From Kwoniella bestiolae CBS 10118 (taxonomy: Eukaryota; Basidiomycota; Tremellomycetes; Tremellales; Cryptococcaceae), in the NCBI RefSeq assembly GCF_000512585.2, contig NC_089241.1, positions 1,364,001 to 1,428,000 on the forward strand: a stretch of 64,000 bases of DNA. The letters run 5' to 3'. Position 1 is the stretch's first letter. Every line of letters begins with the position of its first letter. The notes under the pieces were generated by a model. It made no database searches. It was given only the letters and a program-made list of their open reading frames with translations, and was not told the DNA's origin. This document shows positions 25,226 to 37,488 of the stretch, in pieces. The translations under genes were made by a program, and so were the position numbers.

Positions 25226-27072
25226 TTAATCCCCCTTCTCCCCTTCTCCACCTGCACCACGCTCCTCCAATCTCCTCAACCTCTCTTTCAACTCGTCAAT
25301 CTCCCTATCCTTCGCCCCATTATTCCGCTCAACCTCATACCTAACCATCTCTTGCAGACTATCCGCAGATTTCTGTAAATTCCCAAGTAGAGTATTCGAA
25401 GCGTTCGCAGTAACTTTGAAATCTGTCATTTGGTTCAACTGATTCTGATACAAACTTTCATACCTATTATGTAGATCTTGCAAGTTATATCGGAGATTAT
25501 CGGTGGAAGTCAAGAGGTCGTATAGCTGATTGAAGGGAGCGAGGAATATCTCTCGGGAGACTCGAGGTGAGATGGGTGAAAGAGATTGAGCCTGGTGAGC
25601 TGCCGTGGTGGACGTAGAGGCATTACTGATTCTTCTGGGTGAGGGGATCTCGTATCGCGGTGGTTGGAGGTTCGAGGAAGGTACGGAGAAGTTCCTTCGT
25701 TCGGTAGGTATGGCCGTTGAGGGACCTCGTTGCGATTCGTAGGGTCTACCAAGAGGTCGAGTCTGGGGTAAGTTGTAGTAAGACGAGGAAGGACCTTGTT
25801 GTCTGGCGAATTCATGTTCTTCTCCACCACGTCGTATGGGGGCGGTACGTGGATCAGTCATGCCATTGAGGGAATGATGTCCGTACCCATGTATTGGTGG
25901 GAGCGTGTGAGGTGGAACGGCAGTCTGACTGCCTGAGGGTGGTTCTCTCGGTGATGCTTGTTGAGATGCAAGGCCTTGATTGAGAGGTGCACTCTGCTCA
26001 CGGCGTATCAGCTGAGAATTCCATTACTGGATGGGAAAAGCATGATTCAACTCACCTTTGAACCAGGTACTACATCTCGCTCCGTCGCAGAAGTCAAGAT
26101 ACTCATCTTCTCAACCTTGTCTCTCGTTTTCTCTCTCCTCCTACCCACACCACCACCGCTAAGAGGGGGAGGCGGTCCAGAAGGTCCAGCAGCAGTACTG
26201 AAACTCTCTCTAGGTGTCGGTATAGGATTCTCGCTATGAGGATCTTTAGGTGCCCAACCTTTGAAAGTCAGTTCTTTAGGTGTCGAAGGTTGAGATTGCG
26301 CGACCTGTTGTCTTCGAGCAGCGATCAAAGCTTGTTGTTGTTCCTTGATTGAGATCGTATCTCGGACCTGTTCAGATATAACATTGAATTGAGCTTGAGC
26401 TTGATCATAACTTGAGTATTTAGGGATCAAACCTACAGTCTTGAGTTGATCTTCGTCAATAGTCTTAAAATCAAATCCCATGACCACGGGCGAAGGCAAA
26501 GCTTGCGATCCGTCCTTTCGCGCCTCTCGAGCAGCGGCGAATCCGATAGGTTTGATAGGCGCCAAAGTTGAGCCATTTCGCCCAGCTCGGGTTGAGAGTG
26601 AATCATGGTGTGACGGAGAGGTCGAACCACCTTCACCAGCATTAGAAAAACTGTCTTTTCGAGGTGAAGTCACATCGACGGATTTACCACTTTTGGTCAC
26701 TCGTCTGCGTTTAGAACGACCATCGTCCTCTTCACCTTCGACATCCTCTCCACCACTGGTATCAGAGATAGCAGACAATGCAGGTAATCGGTCGCGAGCA
26801 TTGAGGGGTGGTCGTTCGGATACGGAGTGACGTCGGAAGAAATGATTTTGAGGGGGTTGGGTAATATCGTTGAGGGATGATCGACGAGACGAAAGGTCGT
26901 GGAAGCCACGTTCGGGTGCAGTAATATCGCCCAAAGACGAACGTCGATTTTGAAGAGGGATCGGGTACAGGTGAGAGTCGGCATTATCGTCGTTGAGGGA
27001 TGATCGACGGGATGATGGCAGAGACGAAAGTGAGGGTGGTGGAGTGAGGTATGGTGAGGGCGGACCAGGCAT
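25226..27072 (-). CDS. Unrecognised Ser-rich, coiled-coil protein with repeated RRSSL sites
   Basis: Family not recognised. Two exons: the first starts at 27072 (MPGPPSPYLTPPPSLSSLP) and ends with VVPGSK; after the intron the second starts SAPLNQGLASQQASP and ends GGEGEKGD. The N-terminal third is disordered and contains four similar basophilic sites: RRSSLND, RRSSLGD, RRSSLND and RRHSVSE. A basic stretch (RSKRRRVTKSGK) could be a nuclear signal. The middle holds a conserved-looking block, GFDFKTIDEDQLKTVGLIPK, with a glutamine-rich helix. The C terminus (REIFLAPFNQLYDLL to the end) is a predicted long coiled coil. Layout suggests a phospho-regulated nuclear scaffold or transcription cofactor, which is inference. 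An in-frame start at 27267 exists but its extra residues look like untranslated leader. Confidence 0.72.
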
Positions 27073-27672
27073 AATTGGAAGAAGAGTTGAGAGAATCAGC
27101 CATCCAGCCGAGTCAAAGTACATGGATCGGAGTACGAAAGATCCGATAAGGGTGGGACCCGTATACGGCAAGTATGCAGAACAATTCAGATTTGCAGAAA
27201 CGCTGCGGAAAATGGAAATAAGAAAGAATGGGAGATAAGATAATGAGATAAGAATGTCTTTACACAAGGTTTATCGACTCAGATGTAGATATCACATACA
27301 AAAGGCGAGATAAGATCGGAGATGGAGATTGAGAGAAGGCGGGAGGTTGAAGCAGGTTTCATCGATTTCAAGTAGAAAGGATCATTCCGCTGATCATCTG
27401 TAGAGGGATTGAAAAGACATTGATCCTTGCAAGAAGGGTGTCATAGATGATAGATGTATTCAACGGATGAATTGTTTCAAATATGATGGGAAGAGCATAA
27501 GGGGGACGACGGAGGAATGATTTGTGAACATTTTGTTTGATGTAAGAAGGGAGAAACCCTTTGCTTCATACAGAAATGAAGTCGACGGCGACAAAGGATC
27601 TGGATAGGATGCTGACTTCAAAGATAAAAAAACTGTATCAAGGGAGTCGAGGAAAGCGATGACCAAGGTTGC

Positions 27673-28128
27673 CTAAACATTGCCTAATAGAGAGGATAAT
27701 CCAAAACGCACAGTAGATTTCGTCTGCTCAGACAGAGTCGAAGATGAAACGATGACAGGAAAGCGCTCTGATGCAGCGGAGTTGAGATCAAAAAATCGCA
27801 CCCACGTCTTATCGTCCTTTCTCCTACTGACCTTCCTCCTAGTCGACCTAGTCTGATGAGCCATGAATTCGTCCTCGTCCTGGATATCCTGCTCCGACTC
27901 GACGACAGAGGGCGACCTGCTCCCTCCAGGTGGTGGATCTCTCAGAGATGAGGTTCTGCGGAAGAAAGGTGGTGGTGCGAGAGGTGATTGTATATGTTGC
28001 GCAGAGGGACCGTTCGGACCATTAGGAGTGATATGTCGATTGATGGTGGTTGAGGATGAGGAGGAGAAGGTGCGAGGGTGGATAGGTGGTAGGCGGGGTG
28101 GTAAGGGTGGTGTCGAGTGGACGAGCAT
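27673..28128 (-). CDS. Possible small gene or upstream exon (doubtful)
   Basis: An open frame of 151 codons, rich in Pro/Ser (MLVHSTPPLPPRLPP), with FFRRTSSLRDPPPGG, an acidic patch (ESEQDIQDEDEF) and a basic patch (TRSTRRKVSRRKDDK). It lies 600 bp upstream of the coiled-coil gene on the same strand and shares its composition and an FFRR(T/H)S motif, so it may be an alternative 5' exon of that gene. A possible donor follows TRSTRRK, but I could not find a phase-consistent junction to the downstream exon. It may also be an independent short gene or part of a long leader. Confidence 0.35.
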   Translation of the reverse strand: MLVHSTPPLPPRLPPIHPRTFSSSSSTTINRHITPNGPNGPSAQHIQSPLAPPPFFRRTSSLRDPPPGGSRSPSVVESEQDIQDEDEFMAHQTRSTRRKVSRRKDDKTWVRFFDLNSAASERFPVIVSSSTLSEQTKSTVRFGLSSLLGNV

Positions 28129-29821
28129 CGTGTGGGTTTGAGAAGAAGGGTGTGGTGGGTAAAGAGAATTGAAGGGGAGAACAATAAGTGATTATTTTGT
28201 TTTATGTATCACCAGGGAGTGGGGGAGAAGGGAGAAGGGAAAGGTGATGGTGATGGTGATGGTGACCAATCCAAAGGCGTATAGTGTCAAAGATAGATTT
28301 GATGGTAGTCAAGGTGCGGGTAGCGGTGTGAAACAGAAACAGATTGGTTTATTGTGTGGGGTTGTGTGTCGATGCGATTGAATTGGAAAAGTGAGATTCG
28401 ATATTTTGATTGATTATGATGATCCGAATTGGAGGGAACAAAGGGAGAGGGAATAATGAGAGCAACCAGGTTCCAGGTCAGGTTCGGATGAGATAAAGGA
28501 GAAACAGGATGATTAGCATCTCATTTCTTCTACCTCTTAAACCCTCGTTTCAATGGTACTGCAATAAAAAACAAATGACTCACGGATGTAAAGAGCTCTG
28601 ACCATTCTTGTCATTGTTCACACTGTATGATCCGTGCGTGTGAGAGTGAGAGTGTGTGTGGAGGGGCACATGTATAGGATGTTTAAGTGTCGTTGTCATT
28701 GTCCCTTCTCAGCCACAGCACCTGAAAGGGTAGGCCTTTGATCTTGGTTGTTATTGTCCTTTTCACCTACTCGGGGGGTAATAGAACAATAGGATTGTTG
28801 GATGAACGATATTCTCAAAGATCTCTCTAAATCCACGATGTATAAATTCCTTTATTGTTCTTTTTGAATCAAGTCGGTTGTTGTGCCTTTCTAACCTATT
28901 TCTCCTGGTCTTGTCTCTTGTCTCTTTGTTCTGGATTCGTTTAATCTCCTATGGCTATCTTAGCTAATTGATGGTCTTTGTTTGACGTTTGATGTGATTG
29001 ATGAAGCAATATCTTAGGATGTATGTGCGGATATGTAACAACCACATAATCTTACTAAAAGGTTAACTCTGAGCTAAATAAATCCTACTCGACTGTTCGT
29101 CGTACGTATACGATGGTAACATATACCCTGAACATGATCCGGACCGTTTTGTTTTCCCTTTTCTCTCTCTCTCTCTAGTACTCATATGGTTATGAACGGG
29201 TAAGAGTAATCATACACATGCATGCATGAATCCACGCCGCATCTTGTAAGTAGATGATCATCTGCGTATTGTGCTTTCGTCTCATAGACCATTCGAAGCA
29301 TCTTTAACTCATGGGATATTATTGTATCATCATCATCATCATTCCGCAAGTGAAGCAGGGAGAGATGTCAGGGGATCCAGGGTTCCAGGTTTCAAACCTT
29401 ATCATCCCACCCACGCCCAAGTACGAGTAACGGCCGTGAAGAGATCAACCCGTCCATGACAGAATGATTTACTGCCTGCCATATGTGCACAAGTGTAAAA
29501 TGATGAAAGTCGAATACCTCTCTATGATAAGATGCGGATGCGGCATCTCAAGGATCAACGAGTACCGCTCAGTACAATACTTCCTTACGTTGGGTGGGTT
29601 GGGTGGATACCGAGTATCGTACTCGTAGCAGAGAGGTCATGGATCTCGTAAACTTCTGTACGAGTAACCCGAGTCGAGTCGGTGATCACCGAACCAATAT
29701 TCATCGCAACGGAATTCAGAGATTTTCTTGAATTATCATTTTGGGTAGACAATCAACTGAACAGTGATAGTATCGACAACCTATTACAGTATCGTACAGA
29801 TACCCAATCATCCCGCCCAAC
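28129..29821. other. Long gene-free interval with simple repeats
   Basis: 1.7 kb without a convincing ORF. It contains a GGTGAT repeat at 28243-28265, a CT run near 29163-29176 and a CAT repeat at about 29325-29342. It should hold the promoter of the helicase-like gene and perhaps the leader of the minus-strand genes. No tRNA fold recognised. Confidence 0.5.
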
Positions 29822-31949
29822 ATGCTCTGTCGAGCGTGCTTGAAGGTAGGCTCATCCGCAGTGGATCGTCCGACAAGCTCGAAAATTGGTGCGAGGGTAT
29901 TCTCGAGATACCTCTCTACTATCAGATCTCCAAATGTCAGCAGCAACATCTTGCTTGTGGCATCCACCAGGACCCGGGTGACGGAGAGACGTGGGAGGAC
30001 ACCTGCTATTCCATTTAGAAGATACCTCACCGATGGAAGGGTGAATTCCGATGCCGTATCACGGTGGACCGTGAGTCTGGTTCGACTTGTCACAGTCTCA
30101 TCGGTAATACTGAAAAGATATGTCATTTCCTTAGGAACTAGGCATATCCCCAGCCCTGGCAGAGCGGTTCATCGACTCATACCCACATATCATCCAGCCT
30201 ACACCTGCCCAGAAGATCTTCCTGTTGGCGGTAGGAGCAGGGAAGGAAGTGTACTTGAAAGATGATATGGGTCGAGGCAAGTGAGTGTGGCCTGTCCGAT
30301 CGTCTGATCCCAGCTTTCGTCTTTCTGATAAACCCAGTGGGCTGATCCGTCTGAGCAGAACACTAGCACTAGCATTATCAGCTATGAACATCGCCCTAGA
30401 GTCTCCCACAGATGAGGACACAAAAGTAATCATCATCGTACCCACCCCTCATCTAGCTCAACAGACCCACGCCCATCTTCTCAACCTATCCCCAGTCAAC
30501 CAACAAACACAAAATCTATTCGCCCTCATCCGAACCCCCCCTCCCCACTTGAACCCAACTCCCAAACCACCTCTTCCAAATGAACCCATACTAATCGCCA
30601 CACCCACCTCTCTGTCCAACTACTCCCTCTCCCCCAGCACGCTCCCATCTCTAAGGTATATATACCTAGACGAGCCCGAACATCTCATCGGTCCCATCCC
30701 CTCCCGCAGCTCCACCCCTCAGATGCTCCGTTCTCACCCTCTCTTCCGACACCCCCCACCGATCATTACCGTCCTGAATGATCTGCTGAATATCCAGGCT
30801 GCCAGGGGGCGGAATAGGGAGGAAGGTGGTGTGCTGGATTATTCGGCGAGGCGGGATGGGATCAATACTATTTGGGTATCATCGGGGATCAATAAGGATT
30901 TGAAGAGATTGATCAAGATGAGGGGGTGGGTTAGGAGAGGTATGAGGGGTGGGGATGGGGTGGTAGATCTGGATTTTACGGAGGGGGCTTCGGAGAAATT
31001 GAAGAGCGTTAGGAAGAGGTTGTTGGATGCTGTCCAGGAGAAGATAGTCCAGACGAAACCTGGCAATAATCTCAAAGAAGACGATGATGTGGGTGGGAAA
31101 AGCAGGGGAATACACGAGCAGAGGAAACCTGAACATTACGTCTTGGTCATCGATCCCTCTGACGGGTCCATTTCATCATTAGATGTTCATTCGCCCTCTT
31201 CTCATATTTCTCCTGAAGATGAGGTAGAAGAACTACAAGGGAGTAAAAGGAAAATACCAGACGAGATGATCGAGACTCTATCTCTCATCCACGCTACCTC
31301 CCCCTCTAAGGGGTATTCCCTAGTCCTCCCTCCCGAGGGAATATCATTGAACAATCTTTCCGAGTCCCTATCAGAACTGGGTATACCCTCTCTAATCCTC
31401 ACGCCTTATAATTTCAATATGACGGAAAGCGAATTGAAGGAACTACAAGATGAAGAAGAGAATGGTGGATCACCTTTGTTGTTGGGTACGAGAAGCTCTA
31501 TCCCCGGATTACATCTCCCTCAACTCACTACGATATACCTATTGGACGGGTTGGACGTGAGAGGATTAAGTAGGAAACAGAGGAAGGTCGGTGGAGTTGG
31601 GGATAGAGTGGGGTGGTATACTCTCGTTAAAGGGAGGCTGGGCAGGTTGGGCACGGATAATACGGGACACGGGAGGGAGAGACAGAGGGTGGTTAGTTTG
31701 GTTATGGGCGGGACGGAGGATGAGAAGAGGTTGAAGGATCTGTTTGGGGGTGAGGCGAGGGAGAGTGGGATGAAGTTGAGTAGATGGGATATGAAGGGGT
31801 TGGAGGAGGCGATGGAACGTGAATTCGGAGGAGAGGAGGAAGGGGAAGAAGAAGGGATGACTGTAGATCGAGAGAAGGTAGAAAAATTGGATGGACTGGC
31901 TGATCCGGCTGAAACTGAGGGTGCCGAGAAAGAGGGAAGGAAGTCATAG
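29822..31949 (+). CDS. Degenerate DEAD-box-like RNA helicase, probably mitochondrial (Mrh4-like)
   Basis: About 661 residues from exons 29822-30070, 30135-30280 and 30359-31949. The N terminus (MLCRACLKVGSSAVDRPTSS) is basic and lacks acids, as in a mitochondrial presequence. The Q motif is recognisable (IIQPTPAQKIFLL), then motif I as DDMGRGKTLALALS across intron 2, motif Ia PTPHLAQQ, motif Ib ATPTSL, and motif II reads LDEPEHLI instead of DEAD. The second RecA half is recognisable only by weak landmarks (GYSLVLPPEG, LLLGTRSSIPGLHLPQLT, VKGRLGRLG) and the classical HRxGRxxR is changed. The ending is highly charged. It may have lost or altered ATPase activity. Mitochondrial ribosome assembly, the role of yeast Mrh4, is a guess by similarity of layout. 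Confidence 0.75.
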
Positions 31950-32296
31950 GATGAGGACATAGTGGAGGATATAGGTTCATACACTTCTCATATACCATAT
32001 ACCACGCACATGCATACCATCTTGATCTGTACTTCTTGAGTCGTGAGATACTACCGTACGAATATGGAATGTCGCTATCGCAGGTGGACAACCTCCACTT
32101 TGCTGGTCCGCCACATGTCGCTCAAAGGGAGATGATGTCACACCAACTTCCACCTACTCGAGTACCTAAATATCTATTCATCTCAGCTCACACGTATCAA
32201 TCGTTTTGCCTCTCAAGAGTCAAGACCCTCGTAGAGCTAAATCACCTACCCAGATACGACCATCGCAATCCACTCAATCAGTCAGGCAAGAGCAAC
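31950..32296. other. Intergenic between helicase-like gene and NAXE
   Basis: 347 bp between two same-strand genes, so it holds a terminator and the NAXE promoter. ORFs here are short and not convincing. Confidence 0.45.
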
Positions 32297-33593
32297 ATGT
32301 CAATCAGGTATATAAGTCAAAAGCTCGCTCAGCAGGTATGCCCAAGCCTATTTTATTCGTCCCCAACATCAGATCTTACCCCTATTAAAGCCCACTTCGT
32401 ACGAGTAGCTGATACTTGGATTGATCATAGATCGACGAAGAGTTGATGTCTGCCTCAGGGGCATTTTCACTCGACCAAGTCAGTCGACCACTCTACCCTC
32501 CTGTCTTCGTCGCTTGTCACTGATGTGTATGTGGATAGTTGATGGAACTAGCCGGTTTATCATGTGCTCAAGCCTTATCCAAGAGTTTTAATGTGGAGAG
32601 TCATAGAAGGGTGATGGTAGCCTGTGGACCAGGTAATCAGGTGGGTGTAGTTGCTACTTTCCCCCTTTGAATGTTTTCTCCCATACCTCAATATCCTTTT
32701 CTCGGCTCTTCCACTCTAGCAGATTTCGGATCGAATCGCTGACATCTCCGTTGTCCCAAACAGGGAGGAGACGGTCTAGTAGCTGCTCGACATCTCCATC
32801 ACTTCAAATACAAACCCACCATCTACCTTCCCAAACCCGGTTCCAAGGATATATACAAGAGATTATTACAGCAATGTGAGAATTTGGATATACCGATTCT
32901 GAAGGATGTGGAGGAGTTTAAGAAGGGTTTAGGGGAGAGTGATGTGATTCTGGATGCTATCTTTGGTGAGTCGTGCTTTCATATCATTCCTAGGTCTGCT
33001 ACATAACCCATTCCTTCCATCAACCTTGAAACATATGATCTTGCTCTACCCTCATCTGCTCGAGCTGAATTAACGCTCATTGCGACCAGGCTTCTCGTTC
33101 GCCCCTCCATTGAGAGAACCATTCGACCAAGTCCTCAACGCCATCACGTCAACCTCTATCCCCATCGTCTCGGTAGACATCCCCTCAGGATGGTCAGTGA
33201 CTGAAGGTCCGCAGCCTCTTTACACCGAAAAGGATAGCACACAAAAGATCAAGACCTTTGAACCGGAGGTGTTGGTTAGTCTGACTGCTCCCAAAGAGGG
33301 GGTGAGGGGGTTTAGGGGGAGACATTGGTTAGGGGGGAGGTTCGTTCCTGAGTGAGTTTAGTTGGGCGGTCTCTTCTCTTTTCTCATGTTTCGTGTTGAA
33401 GGAGACGCTACGTGACGGTTTGTATACTGGAGAGTTTAGGGTGGTATGAGATGAGCTGGGATATAAGCTGATGCTCTCTGGTTTGGGTGGTAGCGCATTG
33501 GCAAAGAAATTCGAATTGAACATCCCCGAATATCCAGGTGTGGATCAGGTGGTCGAACTTCCTTCTTCTGGCACGCAAAGTTCCAAGCAGTAG
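32297..33593 (+). CDS. NNR1: NAD(P)H-hydrate epimerase
   Basis: Interconverts the R and S forms of NADHX and NADPHX so that the S-specific dehydratase can repair them. Start ATG 32297 gives MSIRYISQKLAQQ, followed by IDEELMSASGAFSLDQ, LMELAGLSCAQALSK, VMVACGPGNQ joined to GGDGLVAARHL, SDVILDAIFGFSFAPPLREP, PIVSVDIPSGWSV and FRGRHWLGGRFVP, all YjeF_N-family landmarks. The last exon gives LAKKFELNIPEYPGVD. About six exons with introns of 60-130 nt. The substrate-loop motif is GNQGGDG where the family usually has GNNGGDG. No targeting peptide is visible with this start. Confidence 0.93.
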
Positions 33594-35012
33594 ATCTACC
33601 TTGGATGTAATACTCCGCATGAATTGCGCGATAACTGTTATCAATTTCTTTCCGAGTGCATCATCAATTATTAGATTGGGCTTGCCCATGCGTGTCTGTC
33701 GTGCGGGTGACTCGGCACTATAAAATCCTAGATTATCTCTATTTGATTACTCCCGGCAAGGGAGAGAAGACTATCAAAGGAAGCAAATCAATCACTTCAC
33801 CCACCCCGGACACCGGTGGTGCCGTGCCGTGCACTTGTGTTCCCAGGTGATAGTACTTCGGCGGTGGATATTTGCAACGCGACACCGTTGAGCTCGGATG
33901 CAGAGAGGAGCATTTGGACAGATAAGCTGATCACACTCGTCAGTGTATCCTGCTGATCTGCTAGCTTATCCGTTGAGTGGGAAGGAGAAAGGACCTAAAG
34001 TACTTTCTCCATCTGGACTTTGTACTAGGGTCTCTCTCCTTGCATATCGTCAATGGCCGGAGCCCGTAGCCATATCTGGTATGTCTCGTTGAAATCTCAA
34101 ACGTAGCAAAGCGATGGTGCAGTGCGAGATATAACCAAGGTCGGCGATGTATACCGTGTCTATGCCTTGTCTCGGACCAGCAAAAGAAGATGGCATCTCG
34201 CTCTGGAAGTTCCGTTCTCACGTTTGACGATAACCAAGATCCGATATATCATACATCCCATTCATTCATTTCTGTACTCAATTCGCTCGGAATACTTTTC
34301 TGCATGTACTGTACCTTCAGTGGAATGTGTAAGAGTGACACATAGGACACATACTCGTGCTGCGCTTAGGGATTAGAGCATATGATCCACATATACCATC
34401 GAGTCTACTATTGTGAGGTGGATTGTCCAGTACTCGAGTATGTATCTGATAAGTCAACTTGCGGGCAAGTGCGGAGCTGCCAGTCAGCCACAGACAGACT
34501 ACATCGGTCCCCGAGGTGACTATTTTTGAAATCTATTTTTACTTGATTTGACTATTATTTATCCCTGAATGGGTTGGGATTTGGATTGGGATCTGTGCGT
34601 GCCTTGGACACAACGAAAGATCAACACACTACACAAACAAGCATACAGTACACAAAAAGTGGTCGGAAGCCGAGCTTCGGCGTGAATCATTCATTGAATC
34701 ATTTGAATTTGAATCCCATTTTTGTAGATGCCTGTAAACATTTTCTCTCAATGGATCAGTAGTCAGCCGAGGTGTACACGGAGCGTCTCATCGGTGACTT
34801 CAAGTGTACAAAAGTATAAAATACATATATATATGTGTATATGATAACTCCCATCTTGTATCTTTTGTATACTATAGCATATAACATTATCAAGATCAAT
34901 CAATCAACTAAAGTGAAACATTTCACCGTGTTTGATCGACCATCAAACAGTACCATCAAACAGTACCATCAAACAGTACCATCAAACAGTACCATCAAAC
35001 CCCATCACACCA
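33594..35012. other. Gene-free interval before the DHA2 transporter
   Basis: 1.4 kb with no convincing ORF. A TATA-like run (TATAAAATACATATATATATG) lies at about 34815-34835, followed by the transporter leader and a 13-bp tandem repeat. Nothing else recognised. Confidence 0.5.
34939..35000 (+). repeat. 13-bp tandem repeat, 4.8 copies
   Basis: The unit ACCATCAAACAGT is repeated perfectly four times (34939-34990), then a partial copy to 35000, ending 12 nt before the transporter ATG. It must lie in the mRNA leader if the start is right. An in-frame upstream start at 34932 would translate it as a repeated Thr/Ile/Lys/Gln stretch. Confidence 0.95.
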
Positions 35013-37488
35013 ATGGCAACACCATCCAACATGCCATCGCCAACCACGACGGTCCATTCCCAAACGGACCATCATCGACTGTCCTCGGAATCAACCAAAC
35101 ACCCCATTCCTAATGCCGATGTAGTATCCAACCCCAATGGTGACGGACTACCCCATACGGAAACGACGAGCAGCCACGTCTCCTCCAACCTAGAAAAAGG
35201 AACCAACGGTACCGACAAGCCAAAGAAAGAGAAGAAAGCGCATGCTCCGCCAGAGGGTCATTCGGGCGTGCACGCACCTATGGAACTGCCCAAATGGAGG
35301 TTCTGGGCCATCTTCGTCTCGCTCATGGTTTGTATATTCTTGTTCGCGCTCGATCAGTTGATCGTCGCAACGGCCATTCCGAAGATCACGGCGGAGTTTA
35401 ATTCGTTGACAAAGTTGTCTTGGCTGGCTTCTGGTTTTTTGTAAGTTGGTTTGTTGTTCTACCCTCATCCATCAAGACTATACTTGCAATAACTCAAGCT
35501 TATACCATGACCATACCCCTTCCCCAGCCTTACCCTCCTCGGTTTCAACCTCCTCTACGCACAATGGATGAACATCTTCCCCTCGAAACACGTCATGATG
35601 TTTGCCGTCTTCATCTTCGAAATTGGATCTCTGGTCTGTGGTGTCGCTCCCTCAATGGACGTCTTGATCTTGGGAAGAGCCATAGCAGGTCTGGGAGCGG
35701 CTGGTATTTTCAGTGGTGGTATGGTCATCATCGCTGAGATGACTTCGCTCCATAATCGTGCTCAGTATTTTGCCTTGTTCGGTGTATGGTGAGTCGGCTT
35801 TGCAACATGAGCTCCCTTGTGATACTGATACTGATCGATTGTGTTGTTTAGTTTCGCCATTGCCTCGGTCATTGGTCCTCTCTTGGGTACGTCCCTTTCC
35901 CCTCGTCTTTATATCTAGACTCACGATGAAGGGTGTACTGACGTTTGCTGGTCATTACACAGGCGGAGCATTCGCAGATCACGTCTCATGGAGATGGTGT
36001 TTCTACATCAACTTACCCTTCGGTGGACTAGCCATGGCTGCCATTGCGGTCTTCCAACCCTCCCGACCACCCCTCGGACGTGAGAAGACATATCAAGGAT
36101 ACAGCAAAGACATGTTCTGGAAAGTCGTCAGGTGCGATTGGGGAGGAATGATCATCGCCATGGGATGGGCTATCTGCTTTATCTTGTTCACTCAATGGGG
36201 AGGAGTCACCAAGAAATGGAGCGACGGGTCCGTCATCGCCTGTATCGTACTTTCCGCGGTACTTGTCCCTGTCTTTGTGGTTTATGAGATGTTCATTGGG
36301 ACGGATCAACAGATGTTCAAGCTTAGATTGTTGAAACGACGAAACGTGATGTGAGTTTCTCTTTCACTCCTCCTTCCCGCGCCTGATCGACATGAATGCT
36401 AACCTGACCTTATTTCCCCCTCGGCGTAGCGGCGCTTCGACCGTGTGTTTCTGCGTATTCGGAGTATTCATGATCTTGGTATACTACCTTTCCATCACCT
36501 ACCAAGCGGTCTATCACACCTCGGCGACATCGGCAGGTGTCAAACTACTACCTCTCATCTTACTTCAAGTCGCCGCCTTGATCATCTCATCAAGAATTAT
36601 CCCCAAGATCGGTCGATTCAAGCCTGTCATCGTCTGCGGCCCAATCTTACTATGTATCGCATCCGGTCTGTTCTACACCATCAAACCTACCACTCCCATG
36701 GCACACCTGTACGGATTCCAAGTGATCTTGGGTGTGGGTATCGGTTGTTGTCTCCAGAACGTCATGGTATCGGTCCAGCATGAGTTGAGGAGGGAGCCTT
36801 GGTTGATCTCTTTAGGTACGGGTTTGACAGTCTTCGGTAAGTCAACTTCCTGTTCATGATTCTCCGGTCAACTGCTAATTGTGGTGATATGTATAGTCGG
36901 TTTCGCCGGTCGTATCGTCGCGTTGTCAATGGGTGGAAGTGTATTTGAGAGCATGATTCAACGACACCTCAGATCCTCTGTACCTGGAATTACCGAACCC
37001 ATCGTTATGGCTGTTGTCAACGATGCCACGGCCGTATGGACCTATGTGCCCGATGTGAGTTGTGCATCTTTCTTTCATTCCCATTTGTGCAATCACAACA
37101 AATGCACGGCGCCTCATGTCCTGAATAAAAATAACATGCTGACTGTTTGTCTCTCTGCGTACTATAGGAAATGCGTCCAGCAGTCCTCCAAGCATATACC
37201 AAAACCCTCTCTCAAGTGTACATCATCGGCCTACCCCTATCCGTCATTGCTCTCATCGGCGCTCTGATACTCAAAAACGATAAGATCGCTACCAAAGAGG
37301 AAGAAGAGGCTGCCAAGAGCAGTGCCAAAGAAAAAGAAGCGTTGGAAGCTAAGCGGGAAGAGGAGATTGCAGTGGGTACGGCTCACGCGGGCGATGCGGC
37401 CCCTGCTGTGGAGAGCTCCGTATTGGGAGACAGAGAGGTGGATGGAGCGGCTGTGTTGGCTGAGAAGGAGGGTAGAAGTGCCGTCTAG
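35013..37488 (+). CDS. MFS drug:H+ antiporter, DHA2 (14-spanner) type
   Basis: Plasma- or vacuolar-membrane exporter of toxic compounds or ions by proton exchange; substrate unknown. Start ATG 35013 gives a 90-residue hydrophilic N terminus before WRFWAIFVSLMVCIFLFALD and IVATAIPKITAEFN, the typical TM1 (motif D1 region). Motif A-like loop: GVAPSMDVLILGRAIAG. Motif C: ASVIGPLLGGAFADHVSWRW, followed by CFYINLPFGG, characteristic of the 14-TM DHA2 group. Later segments include WGGVTKKWSDGSV, YYLSITYQAVYHTSATSAGV and PKIGRFKPVIV. The tail is charged (KEEEEAAKSSAKEKEALEAK). Six or so introns, all short. It borders an accessory block of unknown small genes. A siderophore or aflatoxin-type transporter would look alike. 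Confidence 0.92.

Noticed and set aside
25510..25830. Second minus-strand frame inside the coiled-coil gene
   Set aside because: Shadow of the real frame, which carries the coiled coil and continues across the intron.
27073..27267. In-frame upstream extension of the coiled-coil protein
   Set aside because: The added residues are hydrophobic and leader-like, and the first family-like sequence begins at MPGPPSPYLTP.
28243..28265. GGTGAT repeat considered as a functional repeat or coding Gly-Asp tract
   Set aside because: Short simple repeat in a non-coding gap; no further structure.
29716..30126. 136-codon minus-strand ORF
   Set aside because: It overlaps, antisense, exon 1 of the helicase-like gene, which has a presequence, correct splice sites and the Q motif downstream.
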